Origin: an uncultured SAR116 cluster alpha proteobacterium
GTDB lineage: Bacteria > Pseudomonadota > Alphaproteobacteria > Puniceispirillales > Puniceispirillaceae
Length of the DNA stretch: 32,546 nucleotides
Assembly (NCBI GenBank): GCA_902623185.1
Contig: CACNSW010000021.1
Coordinates: 1-32,546 of the forward strand
Direction: 5' to 3'
How positions within the stretch are numbered: the stretch's first letter is position 1; every line of letters begins with the position of its first letter. The notes under the pieces were generated by a model. It was given only the letters and a program-made list of their open reading frames with translations. It ran no database searches and was not told the DNA's origin. Positions 26,227 through 32,546 of the stretch are shown piece by piece. A program made the position numbers and the translations under genes.

Positions 26227-26655
26227 CCCTATAGATACTAGGGATCTCAAGATTGAACTTCTCACCATCCTTGCTGATGGGTGTAAAAATCATCCAGCAT
26301 ATAGAGCGCTTAGACCAGCGACTGGAAGTTGTGATTCCTATCTGTCAGGCTGATCGACAATTTGTGTTCGAAAAATGAGAGAATAGCGCAAATGTGATCA
26401 AGGCAATGTTATTGGCCTTGAATTTTGTTTTTTCTGTTATTGTTACGGTGGTACTTTTATAAAGTCCGTAAATTCTATCATGAATAATAATCACGGGCAT
26501 TTTTTAGGCTCTTTTTAATTTGTTTTTGGTATGTTTTGTTGCAACGGCAGGAGCAGATGTAATGTCTTTATGATCTGCGATATATCAATTGCGATATACC
26601 AATTTAAGGAAGACGATTTTGGCGATATCGTGAAATAGTTCATTTAGAGGTTTCA
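26227..26655. other. 429-bp gap between lipoprotein gene and SDR gene
   Basis: Contains the terminator at 26398-26433 and AT-rich sequence with T runs; no gene is seen. Confidence 0.4.
26398..26433 (+). terminator. Rho-independent terminator after the lipoprotein gene
   Basis: TCAAGGC pairs with GCCTTGA (7 bp), extended by AAT/ATT with one bulged G, followed by AATTTTG and six T residues. Confidence 0.8.
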
Positions 26656-27396
26656 ATGGCTCATTATTTTGTCACTGGTGTCAGTTCTGGGATTGGCAGA
26701 GCACTCGTAAAAGAGCTTTGTAGAAAACAAAATGATGTTAGTGGCGTGGCTAGGCGAGCTGAGAGATTAGAAGATTTAAAGACTAAAAATAAAAGTTTTT
26801 ACGGGATGGTTTGTGATGTGACTGAAGGATCAAGTCTTACAGATTGCATTTCCTCCGCTGAAAAGACGCTAGGACATATTGACGTAGCGATTCTCAATGC
26901 AGGGATTTATGTACCACAAGATGGAAAAGACATTGACCCAAGCGTCTATGCCAAACATATGGATATCAATTATATGGGCGTGATAAATGCTTTAGCAGCA
27001 ATCATGCCATCCATGATAAATCGAGGAACAGGTCATATTGCAATTATGGCATCAGCAGCTGGATGGCGTGGATTACCAAAGGCAGCTGCTTACGGTCCTA
27101 CAAAAGCAGCATTAATTTCTCTAAGTGAATCCTTGTATTTCGACTTAAAGAAAACCGGAGTGACACTGCAAGTTATTTGTCCAGGTTTTGTGGACACAGA
27201 GGCAACCTCGATTAATAATTTTTATATGCCAGGGCTCATGACAGCCGATGCAGCGGCTAAAGAAATCGTTGCAGCACTGAAAACTGATATTTTTATGCCA
27301 CATTTCCCAAAATCGTTTACTTCAAACCTAGCTTTGCTGAGCAAAATTCCCCACAAATTATTCTTTAAAATTGTTGGGAAGACTACAGGGCATTAA
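26656..27396 (+). CDS. Short-chain dehydrogenase/reductase (SDR)
   Basis: A 246-aa classical SDR. The cofactor motif TGVSSGIGRAL is at residues 7-17, the arginines of VARRAERL suggest NADP(H), ILNAGIY is the NAG motif, MASAAG carries the catalytic Ser, and YGPTKAAL the Tyr-x3-Lys. ICPGFVDTEAT follows as usual. The substrate is unknown. TTTAGAGG lies upstream of the ATG. It may form an oxidoreductase group with the SDR and GST-like genes downstream, though a 289-base gap separates it from them. Confidence 0.9.
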   Translation: MAHYFVTGVSSGIGRALVKELCRKQNDVSGVARRAERLEDLKTKNKSFYGMVCDVTEGSSLTDCISSAEKTLGHIDVAILNAGIYVPQDGKDIDPSVYAKHMDINYMGVINALAAIMPSMINRGTGHIAIMASAAGWRGLPKAAAYGPTKAALISLSESLYFDLKKTGVTLQVICPGFVDTEATSINNFYMPGLMTADAAAKEIVAALKTDIFMPHFPKSFTSNLALLSKIPHKLFFKIVGKTTGH

Positions 27397-27685
27397 AACA
27401 TTGAATTTAAGTAGATTCGAGGGATATTAGATCTACGATTTCAATTTTGAAGGTCGGATAATACTAACAACAAATTTACTGTTTAGACCCTCTTTGAATT
27501 TGATCAAAGAAAAGAAGCCACTGGGGTTTTTGATGAGCTGTAGGGCCTGCTAACTAAGCATAGGCAATAGTGAGGATTTTTTACTTCAATAAAAGATATA
27601 TCGATTACAGGTGGATTTTTCTGTATGTAAAAGTTGTTAAAGGACAACTATCAAAGCGCTCTACTTTCAATTATTATTTAGAAAT

Positions 27686-28435
27686 ATGGCTGGGGTAAAG
27701 AAAAAGCTAGTGCAACAACCTATTTGCGCGATAATTGGTGCCGGAGAGGGTCTCGGTCAAGCTCTTGCATCTAGATTCGCTAAAAATGGTTTTGCCCTTG
27801 CGCTCATTTCACGCTCAGAATCTGGCAGCGCTGCTGCAATTAGGGCAGCTGGGAAGCACACTCCTTATGTTCGTTTCTTTAAGGCGGACGCGACCAATCC
27901 AAATACAATTGAGAATGCGTTGAAAAAAGTATCAGCTGAGATGGGTGATGTTGAAGTGCTCATTTACAACTGCCGAGATAATTTCACTGCCTGTGCGCCT
28001 CTAGAAATGTCTTATGAATCTATGTTGGAAACATATAATGTTGAAGTAGTGGGTGCATTTGCAGCAGCAAAATCAGTCTTGCCAGATATGATATCAAAAT
28101 TACGCGGCACTATATTTTTTTCGAGTGCTACAGCAGCATATCGTGGATCAAGCACACACCCACTGTATTCTATTGGCAAATTTGGCCTTCGGGCTTTATC
28201 CCAAAGCCTGGCAAAAGCATATGGGAGGAATGGTGTGCATGTAATCCACGTCAGATTAGATTGTGATCTTGACGTCCCTTATATGAGGAATTCGTATGGT
28301 CCAGACTATGATCGAAACAAGCTCGCTAATCCCAACGCAGTCGCAGAGAGTTATTGGCTAGCTTATAAACAGCCTAAAGCGGCTTGGAGTAATGAAATTG
28401 AGCTCAGGCCAAATGTTGAAAATTGGACTTTGTAA
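27686..28435 (+). CDS. Atypical short-chain dehydrogenase/reductase (SDR)
   Basis: A 249-aa SDR-like protein. The glycine motif GAGEGLGQALA is at about 18-28, the NAG motif is replaced by NCRDN, SSATAAYRGS carries a Ser, and Tyr-x3-Lys is present as YSIGK. The C-terminal part is acidic/aromatic (ELRPNVENWTL). Altered NAG suggests changed catalysis or specificity. The first ATG is used; its Shine-Dalgarno is poor. A GST-like gene follows after 42 bases, so they are probably co-transcribed. Confidence 0.85.
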   Translation: MAGVKKKLVQQPICAIIGAGEGLGQALASRFAKNGFALALISRSESGSAAAIRAAGKHTPYVRFFKADATNPNTIENALKKVSAEMGDVEVLIYNCRDNFTACAPLEMSYESMLETYNVEVVGAFAAAKSVLPDMISKLRGTIFFSSATAAYRGSSTHPLYSIGKFGLRALSQSLAKAYGRNGVHVIHVRLDCDLDVPYMRNSYGPDYDRNKLANPNAVAESYWLAYKQPKAAWSNEIELRPNVENWTL

Positions 28436-28477
28436 AAGCTTGTGATACCTCGACATTCAGAGGTGTAGGATGATCTG

Positions 28478-29125
28478 GTGACCTATAACCTTTATTATGA
28501 TCAATTGAGCGCCGCAGAGGGCATTAGGGTTCTACTGGAAGAGATTGGTCTTCCGTACAAACTCATTCCATCTTTTAAAGACAGGTCAAAACCACGTCCA
28601 GTTGAACAACTCAAAATCAACCCCAACGGATGGTTGCCGGTATTAACTTGGGAAAAGACTGGAATGTACGAGTGCGCTGCAATAACACTATTTCTTTGCG
28701 ACAAACATCCTGAAGCAAACCTTGCTCCTTTGCCAAATGAACCAGAGCGGGCAGTTTTTCTTCAAACGCTAATTTATTTTTCCAATTCAGTTCAAACAGC
28801 TTTTCAAACTTTTCACTATCCTGATCGCTTTGTTGATAAAGCACAAATTGAGGTAAATGCTCAAAGGCGTGGAATTCAACGTCTAAGAGAGACGTGGAAT
28901 GTTATAGATGAGCAAATTGGTGATAAAGTCTGGGTTTTAGGTAACAGATTCAGCGCGGTGGACATTTATTTATTTATGTTGACAACTTGGTTAAAGCCAT
29001 GGCTTGGACATCCGCAAGTAAATGAATTCCCAAATGTCAAACGTGTTGCTGACGCTGTTATTCTGCGTCCAAGTATACAACGTGTTTATTCTGATTGGAT
29101 CCAGAACAATTATTCGAATGTATGA
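28478..29125 (+). CDS. Glutathione S-transferase-like protein
   Basis: A 215-aa GST-fold protein. The N-terminal thioredoxin-like half (residues 1-80) has the cis-Pro region NGWLPVLTW and the Glu/Cys segment YECAAITLFL in place of the usual E-S-x-A-I; the C-terminal helical half includes the N-capping/hydrophobic-staple-like NRFSAVDIYLFML typical of GSTs (usually A/S-x-A-D). It conjugates or isomerises small electrophiles with glutathione if active. Start is GTG with GGATGA upstream. It follows the atypical SDR closely. Confidence 0.88.
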   Translation: MTYNLYYDQLSAAEGIRVLLEEIGLPYKLIPSFKDRSKPRPVEQLKINPNGWLPVLTWEKTGMYECAAITLFLCDKHPEANLAPLPNEPERAVFLQTLIYFSNSVQTAFQTFHYPDRFVDKAQIEVNAQRRGIQRLRETWNVIDEQIGDKVWVLGNRFSAVDIYLFMLTTWLKPWLGHPQVNEFPNVKRVADAVILRPSIQRVYSDWIQNNYSNV

Positions 29126-29186
29126 TTCGTTTGCTTATCGATTCACAATATCAAGGTGACTCTGGTTACCTTGGAAAACTGCTAGA

Positions 29187-29468
29187 GTGCTGTTGGGGTA
29201 CTTTAGCGATGAAACCTCAATGCAATCACGACTTATGTCGTGTATTCCGAGAAGGTTGATGAGAAGTTGCAAACTATGCCAAAGACAATTGCAGCTGTAT
29301 GAAAGACATACTTTGAGTGATCTTCTGCATTACCTTGCGGCCCTTGCCGTACTCGGTGCGATTATATGGTACAGCCGAATGGCCAAGCTAAAGAATGTGC
29401 CGAAAGTCATCTATTGGACGACCATGATTGCTGCTGGCTTTATGCTCATGTCGTTGTTACGAATTTAA
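29187..29468 (+). CDS. Small membrane protein, start uncertain, possibly frameshifted
   Basis: The last 53 residues carry two hydrophobic helices (LLHYLAALAVLGAIIWYS and VIYWTTMIAAGFMLMSLL) linked by a basic loop (KLKNVPK), which looks like a real small membrane protein. The preceding residues (Arg/Cys-rich) do not. In another frame an upstream reading EKVDEKLQTMPKTIAAV ends in TGA overlapping an ATG (MKDIL) that itself meets a stop; one base change would fuse this ATG to the helices. So either the start is the TTG at about 29313 or the gene is frameshifted. Its stop lies at the left edge of repeat copy 2. Confidence 0.5.
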   Translation: MLLGYFSDETSMQSRLMSCIPRRLMRSCKLCQRQLQLYERHTLSDLLHYLAALAVLGAIIWYSRMAKLKNVPKVIYWTTMIAAGFMLMSLLRI

Positions 29469-29470
29469 CG

Positions 29471-29497
29471 AAAAAAAAGGCCACCGTTATGTGACCC
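29471..29497 (-). terminator. Terminator at the end of repeat copy 2
   Basis: Minus strand GGGTCAC-ATAACG-GTGGCC then eight T residues, conserved with copy 1. Confidence 0.7.
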
Positions 29498-29515
29498 CAT
29501 TCTCTATTCCCCATT

Positions 29516-29593
29516 TCACTGGCGTTTCAATCCAGCTAACCTGTACCAAAATTCTAAATTGGAGCTTCCACCACTCCCAGCTTCGTCGCCCAT
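29516..29593 (-). CDS. Miniprotein, 25 aa (repeat copy 2)
   Basis: Same as the 24-aa ORF of copy 1 (MGDEAGSGGSSN start, FWYRLAGLKR near the end), with one additional Gln because the stop codon is shifted by a substitution. The Shine-Dalgarno AGGAGGG is unchanged. Function unknown. Confidence 0.62.
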   Translation of the reverse strand: MGDEAGSGGSSNLEFWYRLAGLKRQ

Positions 29594-29765
29594 TTAGCCC
29601 TCCTATTGCTGCTGCTTTTTAAACGTAAGCCTTTAGGCACTCTTTTTCAAAGGGTTTAGATGCGACATATTATCAATTTTAGTACGCTGAAAACATTAGT
29701 TTATTATAAAATAAACTGAATATTAGTTATCTTAATATCAAGCCACAGAAAAAAGTCCACCAAGT

Positions 29766-29942
29766 CTAATCGTTGGGTTTTTTGGCGGCATGGATTTCCA
29801 TGTACTTTCGGGTGTAGTAAGCCTTCTGGCTTTCATTGTCCTTCGCGTCCTTTGGTTTGCTTGGTGCTGCCCCTTTACGCTCAGGGTCGACGACATAAAG
29901 GCCCATTTTGGGCATTTTCTTTTTACCTTCGGTCTCTGACAT
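29766..29942 (-). CDS. Small basic protein, 58 aa (repeat copy 2)
   Basis: A 58-aa hydrophilic, Lys-rich protein: MSETEGKKK, then GLYVVDPERKG, PSKPKDAK, and AYYTRKYMEIHAAKK. GGAGA lies five bases before the ATG. It is a paralogue of the protein at 24614-24826 and the intact version of 25170-25346. Not recognised; the conserved YYxRKYME box is the best signature. It has its own hairpin with T run after the stop, weaker than in copy 1. Confidence 0.72.
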   Translation of the reverse strand: MSETEGKKKMPKMGLYVVDPERKGAAPSKPKDAKDNESQKAYYTRKYMEIHAAKKPND

Positions 29943-29989
29943 AAAATTCTCCTTTGACTAGCGTGAGTCAGGTGGTGTCTTGGGGCTTG

Positions 29990-30021
29990 AAAAAAAGGGC
30001 CGCCGAAGATAACGGTGACCC
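29990..30021 (-). terminator. Rho-independent terminator, minus strand
   Basis: GGGTCACCG pairs with CGGCGGCCC (one mismatch, one G-T) around a 7-base loop and is followed by seven T residues. No protein gene ends just upstream of it. Confidence 0.75.
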
Positions 30022-30428
30022 TGTTGGTCTTATGCTAGAAAAGTCGGACGCCAGGCAACTGATCCCATTCACAGCGGCACATACGCCACATGATTTCTGT
30101 ATAGTCTCTGAACCTTCCCTTAATGTCCAGTGGCTTGGCTGCCGATCGCCTTCTCTTCTAAACCTGCATTTTTTTGCGTTCGCTGTCTTAAAAGGTCAGA
30201 CAATAACAACCAACAATCCCTTTAGTCCACTTTTTGAAATCACTGATTATCCAGACCCACCCGGGGTCTTATTTGTCGCCCATGAGGCTCTCGTGAACCA
30301 ATCTCGGTCACACCTCAGTCACACACGCTTTCAGAAAAGTGCCTGAATCGCTAGAATCTATGGAAATCATATTGAGGTTGTGACCACACGCAAAGCATTG
30401 ATTTTAAATGTAAAAACTACAGGAGGAA
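29990..30428 (-). ncRNA. Possible structured non-coding RNA or intron remnant downstream of tRNA-Met
   Basis: No minus- or plus-strand frame here looks coding. The minus strand runs from tRNA-Met to a good terminator at 30021-29990. Within it lie blocks GGCAGCCAAGCC (30143-30132) and GGTTCAGAGACTA (30114-30102), in the order and style of the group I intron Q and R elements. A matching S element (ATAGTC-type) is not found downstream, so a complete intron is not supported. It may be a relic, another structured RNA, or chance. Confidence 0.3.
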
Positions 30429-30505
30429 TGGTAGCGGAGGAGGGACTTGAACCCCCGACACGCGGATTATGATTCCGCTGCTCTAACCAGCTGAGCTACT
30501 CCGCC
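30429..30505 (-). tRNA. tRNA-Met (CAT), elongator type
   Basis: A 77-base cloverleaf with acceptor GGCGGAG/CTCCGCT, D arm TAGCTCAGCTGGTTAGAGCA, anticodon stem GCGGA/TCCGC with loop ATCATAA (CAT), T arm GGGGG-TTCAAGT-CCCTC, and encoded CCA. The body resembles the alphaproteobacterial elongator tRNA-Met and lacks the initiator's three G-C pairs in the anticodon stem; the lysidine-type tRNA-Ile is less likely. Confidence 0.93.
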
Positions 30506-30670
30506 AAAACCGGGCCAAGTCGCGGCACGATAATCATGCTTAACACTTGATGATCGATCTTTTAAGGCTTTATGGGTAGCAAGGTCAAGCACGATATCAA
30601 CACTAGAGTAAAAATTTCACCGAGCAGAAATGCCAACTCCAATCTGCCATAAAATCCAGGTAAAAACGCT

Positions 30671-31350
30671 TTGATTGAGCAATTCCTGACCGCCTTCATC
30701 CTATATTTAGTCGTCATTGATCCGAACGGCACAGCCGCCATTTTTCGGTGTTTACAGTAACGCAGTACAAGGGCGAAAAAATCCGCACCACGATGGAGGC
30801 AACGCTGGTGGCGCCACTGATTACAGTTGTATTTGTGCTGTGCGGGTTATGGGTACTGCACTATCTTAAGGTCGGTGAGCCAGCCTTCAAAAACGGTAGT
30901 GGCTTGATCCTGTTCCTCGTGGCGTGGAACATGTTGACCAGCAAACACCAGGCGCGAAAACGCCTTGAGACCGTCAGCCCTGCAATCGGTTCTGCTCGCG
31001 GCAAGTCACATAGGAGAAACCAGTGGCAGCGATCGCGAAAAACAAATGTGGCAATCTTCCCACTCACCATTCTGCTACTCGCCGTACCCGCGGCAATCAT
31101 ATCAGTGATGGTCGTATCCAACAATTTCAGTGGTAACATTGTAATGAGCTTTTCAGGCTTTGGAGCGTTGTTACCCGTGATGCTGCTACCCGACAAGATT
31201 ATGCTGCTGACTGACAAGAGTGTTGTTTTGACGACAATCGTCAATGGGATGTTCGACCCCCGGGATCGCAACCTGTTCTCACGGGTGACAGCAACTATTC
31301 TGGCAGCACTTTAGGCAGAATTTGTGGTTATCGGGCTTACGGTGTTGCAG
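30671..31350 (+). pseudogene. Decayed MarC-family membrane protein gene
   Basis: MarC-type six-helix membrane protein in pieces. One frame gives the N-terminus QFLTAFILYLVVIDPNGTAA up to a TAA near 30760; the next frame (from 30748) continues with the family's TQ..., GxxVLHYLKVGEPAFKNGSG, LILFLVAWNML and VAIFPLTILLLAVPAAI. In the C-terminal part RVTATILAAL meets a TAG in place of a sense codon (31312), after which the reading AEFVVIGLTVLQ resumes the expected end. At least one frameshift and one stop make it non-functional. The central part also departs from the family consensus, so decay is not recent. Confidence 0.75.
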
Positions 31351-32024
31351 CTGAAAGAAGTGCTATTAACACGCACTAATTATGTCACAAATGAAGCCTG
31401 GTCTGCACATAATTGGAGATTCATCCAAGCGTTTATTAACCAGCACCCCTATCCCTTCCGTGACAAGAGGTGAAACGCAACAGTAAATTTTGATTATCGA
31501 CGTTTTATTTCTAGCATTGCCGCTGCTTATAATAAATATTGGCAACCGTGATAACATACTGGCAAGCCTGATCCATTACCTATAAAACGAAGTGATCCGC
31601 AACATATAACAACACCTCGTTGGGTAATGCTAAGCACTTCCTGCGGTCGTTTACTACACTGCAAAAACGCCAGCAGTTGATCGCAATCCGCCAGAGGATT
31701 GTACCGTTACTTTTTATTTCGCACTGTCGGCGATAAACGCTACTTATCTTGACACACATAATTTCGGCTGCTGGCTATTTTTCAGCTCAACCATTCTAAT
31801 GGTACTTGCTATGTTCAGCTTCACAATCAAAATCCAACGCGCCAATTCGGTGCTTAACGTCCATATCTCGTATTTGGAGGACCATCATGAATGGCTCCTT
31901 CTGATCACGCTGAAGCAACCGTGGGAATATTGCTAAAAAGGCTGTTCAGCAAGCCGCCATTACAAATGACATAGAGGCCGCCGGCTGATCGGATTGCAGG
32001 GCAGCAAGCCAAATAAAAGACGGT
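31351..32024. other. Gene-poor stretch with an open remnant
   Basis: No complete gene. A 100-codon frame without start runs from 31634 to 31936; it has a hydrophobic segment (CWLFFSSTILMVLAMFSFTI) and ends VHISYLEDHHEWLLLI... before the stop, which reads like a degraded membrane-protein gene. A GGAGG near 31876 is followed by an ATG that opens only a few codons. Confidence 0.4.
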
Positions 32025-32546
32025 CTAGCCCAGCGTCGTCTGCGCACGTAGGCGCTTTTTGTCTATTTTGCCAACACTTGTCATGGCAAGCTGAGCAACG
32101 ATGTCAATCCGTTCCGGCAACGCCCACTTCGAGATTGTCCCTGCACCAATCTCCACCTCTAGCGCGGCAGTGATATCAGCCGGCAGCTGCTCCAAATCGG
32201 CGCCAACCTCCGGCACGACAAGTAACCGCGGCCGCTCACCCCATTTCGGGTGGGGGATCCCAATGGCCGCGACCTCAGCGACGCCATCGACGGCAGAAGC
32301 GACGCTCTCCAGCTTCAACGAGGAAATCCACTCACCACCTGATTTGATCACATCCTTCAACCTGTCGGTGATCACCAGTGAGCCATCCGCCTCAAACCGG
32401 CCAACATCGCCAGTATGCATGTAACCGCCACGCCACAAGGCGGAGGTGGCCTCGGCATCTTTCAGATAAGCCTCATTAAGCCATGGGGCGCGTGCCACAA
32501 TTTCGCCGGTGCAAACACCATCGCGAGGTACATCCCGCATCTCGGC
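32025..32546 (-). CDS. AMP-forming acyl-CoA synthetase, C-terminal part
   Basis: The C-terminal third of an adenylate-forming acyl-CoA synthetase, which activates a carboxylic acid with ATP and CoA. YMHTGDVGRFEADGSLVITD holds the A7 motif with the ATP-ribose Asp, DRLKDVIKSGGEWISS the A8 hinge and Gly loop, and SVGKIDKKRLR the A10 lysine. The SGGEWISS form is that of medium/long-chain fatty-acyl-CoA synthetases. The frame stays open to the window edge, so the N-terminal part and start lie outside. The high-GC, regular codon use contrasts with the decayed DNA to its left, marking a return to conserved chromosome. Confidence 0.9.
   Translation of the reverse strand, partial: AEMRDVPRDGVCTGEIVARAPWLNEAYLKDAEATSALWRGGYMHTGDVGRFEADGSLVITDRLKDVIKSGGEWISSLKLESVASAVDGVAEVAAIGIPHPKWGERPRLLVVPEVGADLEQLPADITAALEVEIGAGTISKWALPERIDIVAQLAMTSVGKIDKKRLRAQTTLG

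Larger units (their letters stand above)
29468..29974. repeat. Direct repeat, copy 2 (about 507 bp)
   Basis: Same orientation and full-length similarity to 24871-25379. This copy holds the intact genes of the module: the 58-aa basic protein (29766-29942) and the 25-aa miniprotein (29516-29593), with a minus-strand terminator at its left end. Confidence 0.9.

Noticed and set aside
26278-26300. CATCCAGCA near 26288 as a direct attachment-site copy of the tRNA-Thr end
   Set aside because: Only nine bases match and the flanks do not; expected by chance in a window of this size.
29954-30346. 130-codon plus-strand frame in the gap before tRNA-Met
   Set aside because: Its start lies in the repeat edge upstream of a minus-strand terminator, the translation shows no domain or hydrophobic pattern, and the stretch looks non-coding on both strands.
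1-32546. CRISPR array, complete insertion sequence or prophage structural genes
   Set aside because: No regularly spaced repeats, no transposase with terminal inverted repeats and no phage structural proteins were seen; only an integrase remnant and a non-transposon direct repeat.

Overview
The window looks like a chromosomal stretch from a marine-type alphaproteobacterium. That is inferred from protein style (ZnuA, Hut enzymes, tRNA-Met, integrase and small-protein flavour resembling SAR116/Puniceispirillum-like genomes), moderate-to-low GC and many short intergenic gaps; no marker gene fixes the taxon. It divides into a metabolic left part (about 1-16.1 kb), an accessory middle that starts at a tRNA-Thr gene and ends near a tRNA-Met gene (about 16.35-30.5 kb), and a right edge holding decayed genes and the end of an acyl-CoA synthetase.

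Left part: the end of a zinc-uptake binding protein (znuA) with a clear terminator; a GNAT acetyltransferase; a minus-strand pair of an aldehyde dehydrogenase and an acetolactate-synthase-like TPP enzyme; divergent from these, a membrane-anchored FMN/Fe-S glutamate-synthase-like protein followed closely by a KefB/C-type cation/proton antiporter. Then comes a compact histidine-utilisation locus: hutI-hutH-hutU on the minus strand, and hutF-hutC divergently on the plus strand. The 70-bp gap between hutI and hutF contains one perfect inverted repeat that sits inside the core promoter in both directions, the expected place for the GntR-type repressor HutC encoded in the same locus. The HutF-type route (formimidoylglutamate to formylglutamate) is encoded, but hutG is not in the window. 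An EamA-type transporter follows.

Accessory middle: tRNA-Thr(CGT) is followed by a tyrosine-recombinase gene that is broken by a frameshift and a stop and has lost catalytic residues. About 1.4 kb further on, the tRNA 3' end plus its flank recurs in inverted orientation (96 bp, about 75 percent identical), enclosing the integrase remnant and a DUF2938-type membrane protein. A five-gene, tightly overlapping operon follows: PHP-domain protein, ATP-grasp protein, extended SDR epimerase, NeuB-like synthase, NeuC-like epimerase. It resembles a sialic/nonulosonic acid precursor pathway but lacks a CMP-sugar synthetase here. From 23.1 to 30.4 kb the DNA is poor in large genes and rich in tiny ones: several minus-strand small proteins, a small lipoprotein, two SDRs, a GST-like protein, and a direct repeat of about 508 bp present twice, each copy encoding a small basic protein of about 58 aa (one copy has lost its start codon and Shine-Dalgarno) and a 24/25-aa miniprotein with a strong Shine-Dalgarno and its own terminator.

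Right edge: an unexplained non-coding stretch with a terminator and some group-I-intron-like sequence blocks downstream of tRNA-Met; a marC-family pseudogene; another open remnant; and the C-terminal part of an AMP-forming acyl-CoA synthetase running off the window. The most interesting parts for follow-up are the miniprotein repeat module, the nonulosonate-like operon, the inverted tRNA-end repeat and the single-operator divergent hut control.
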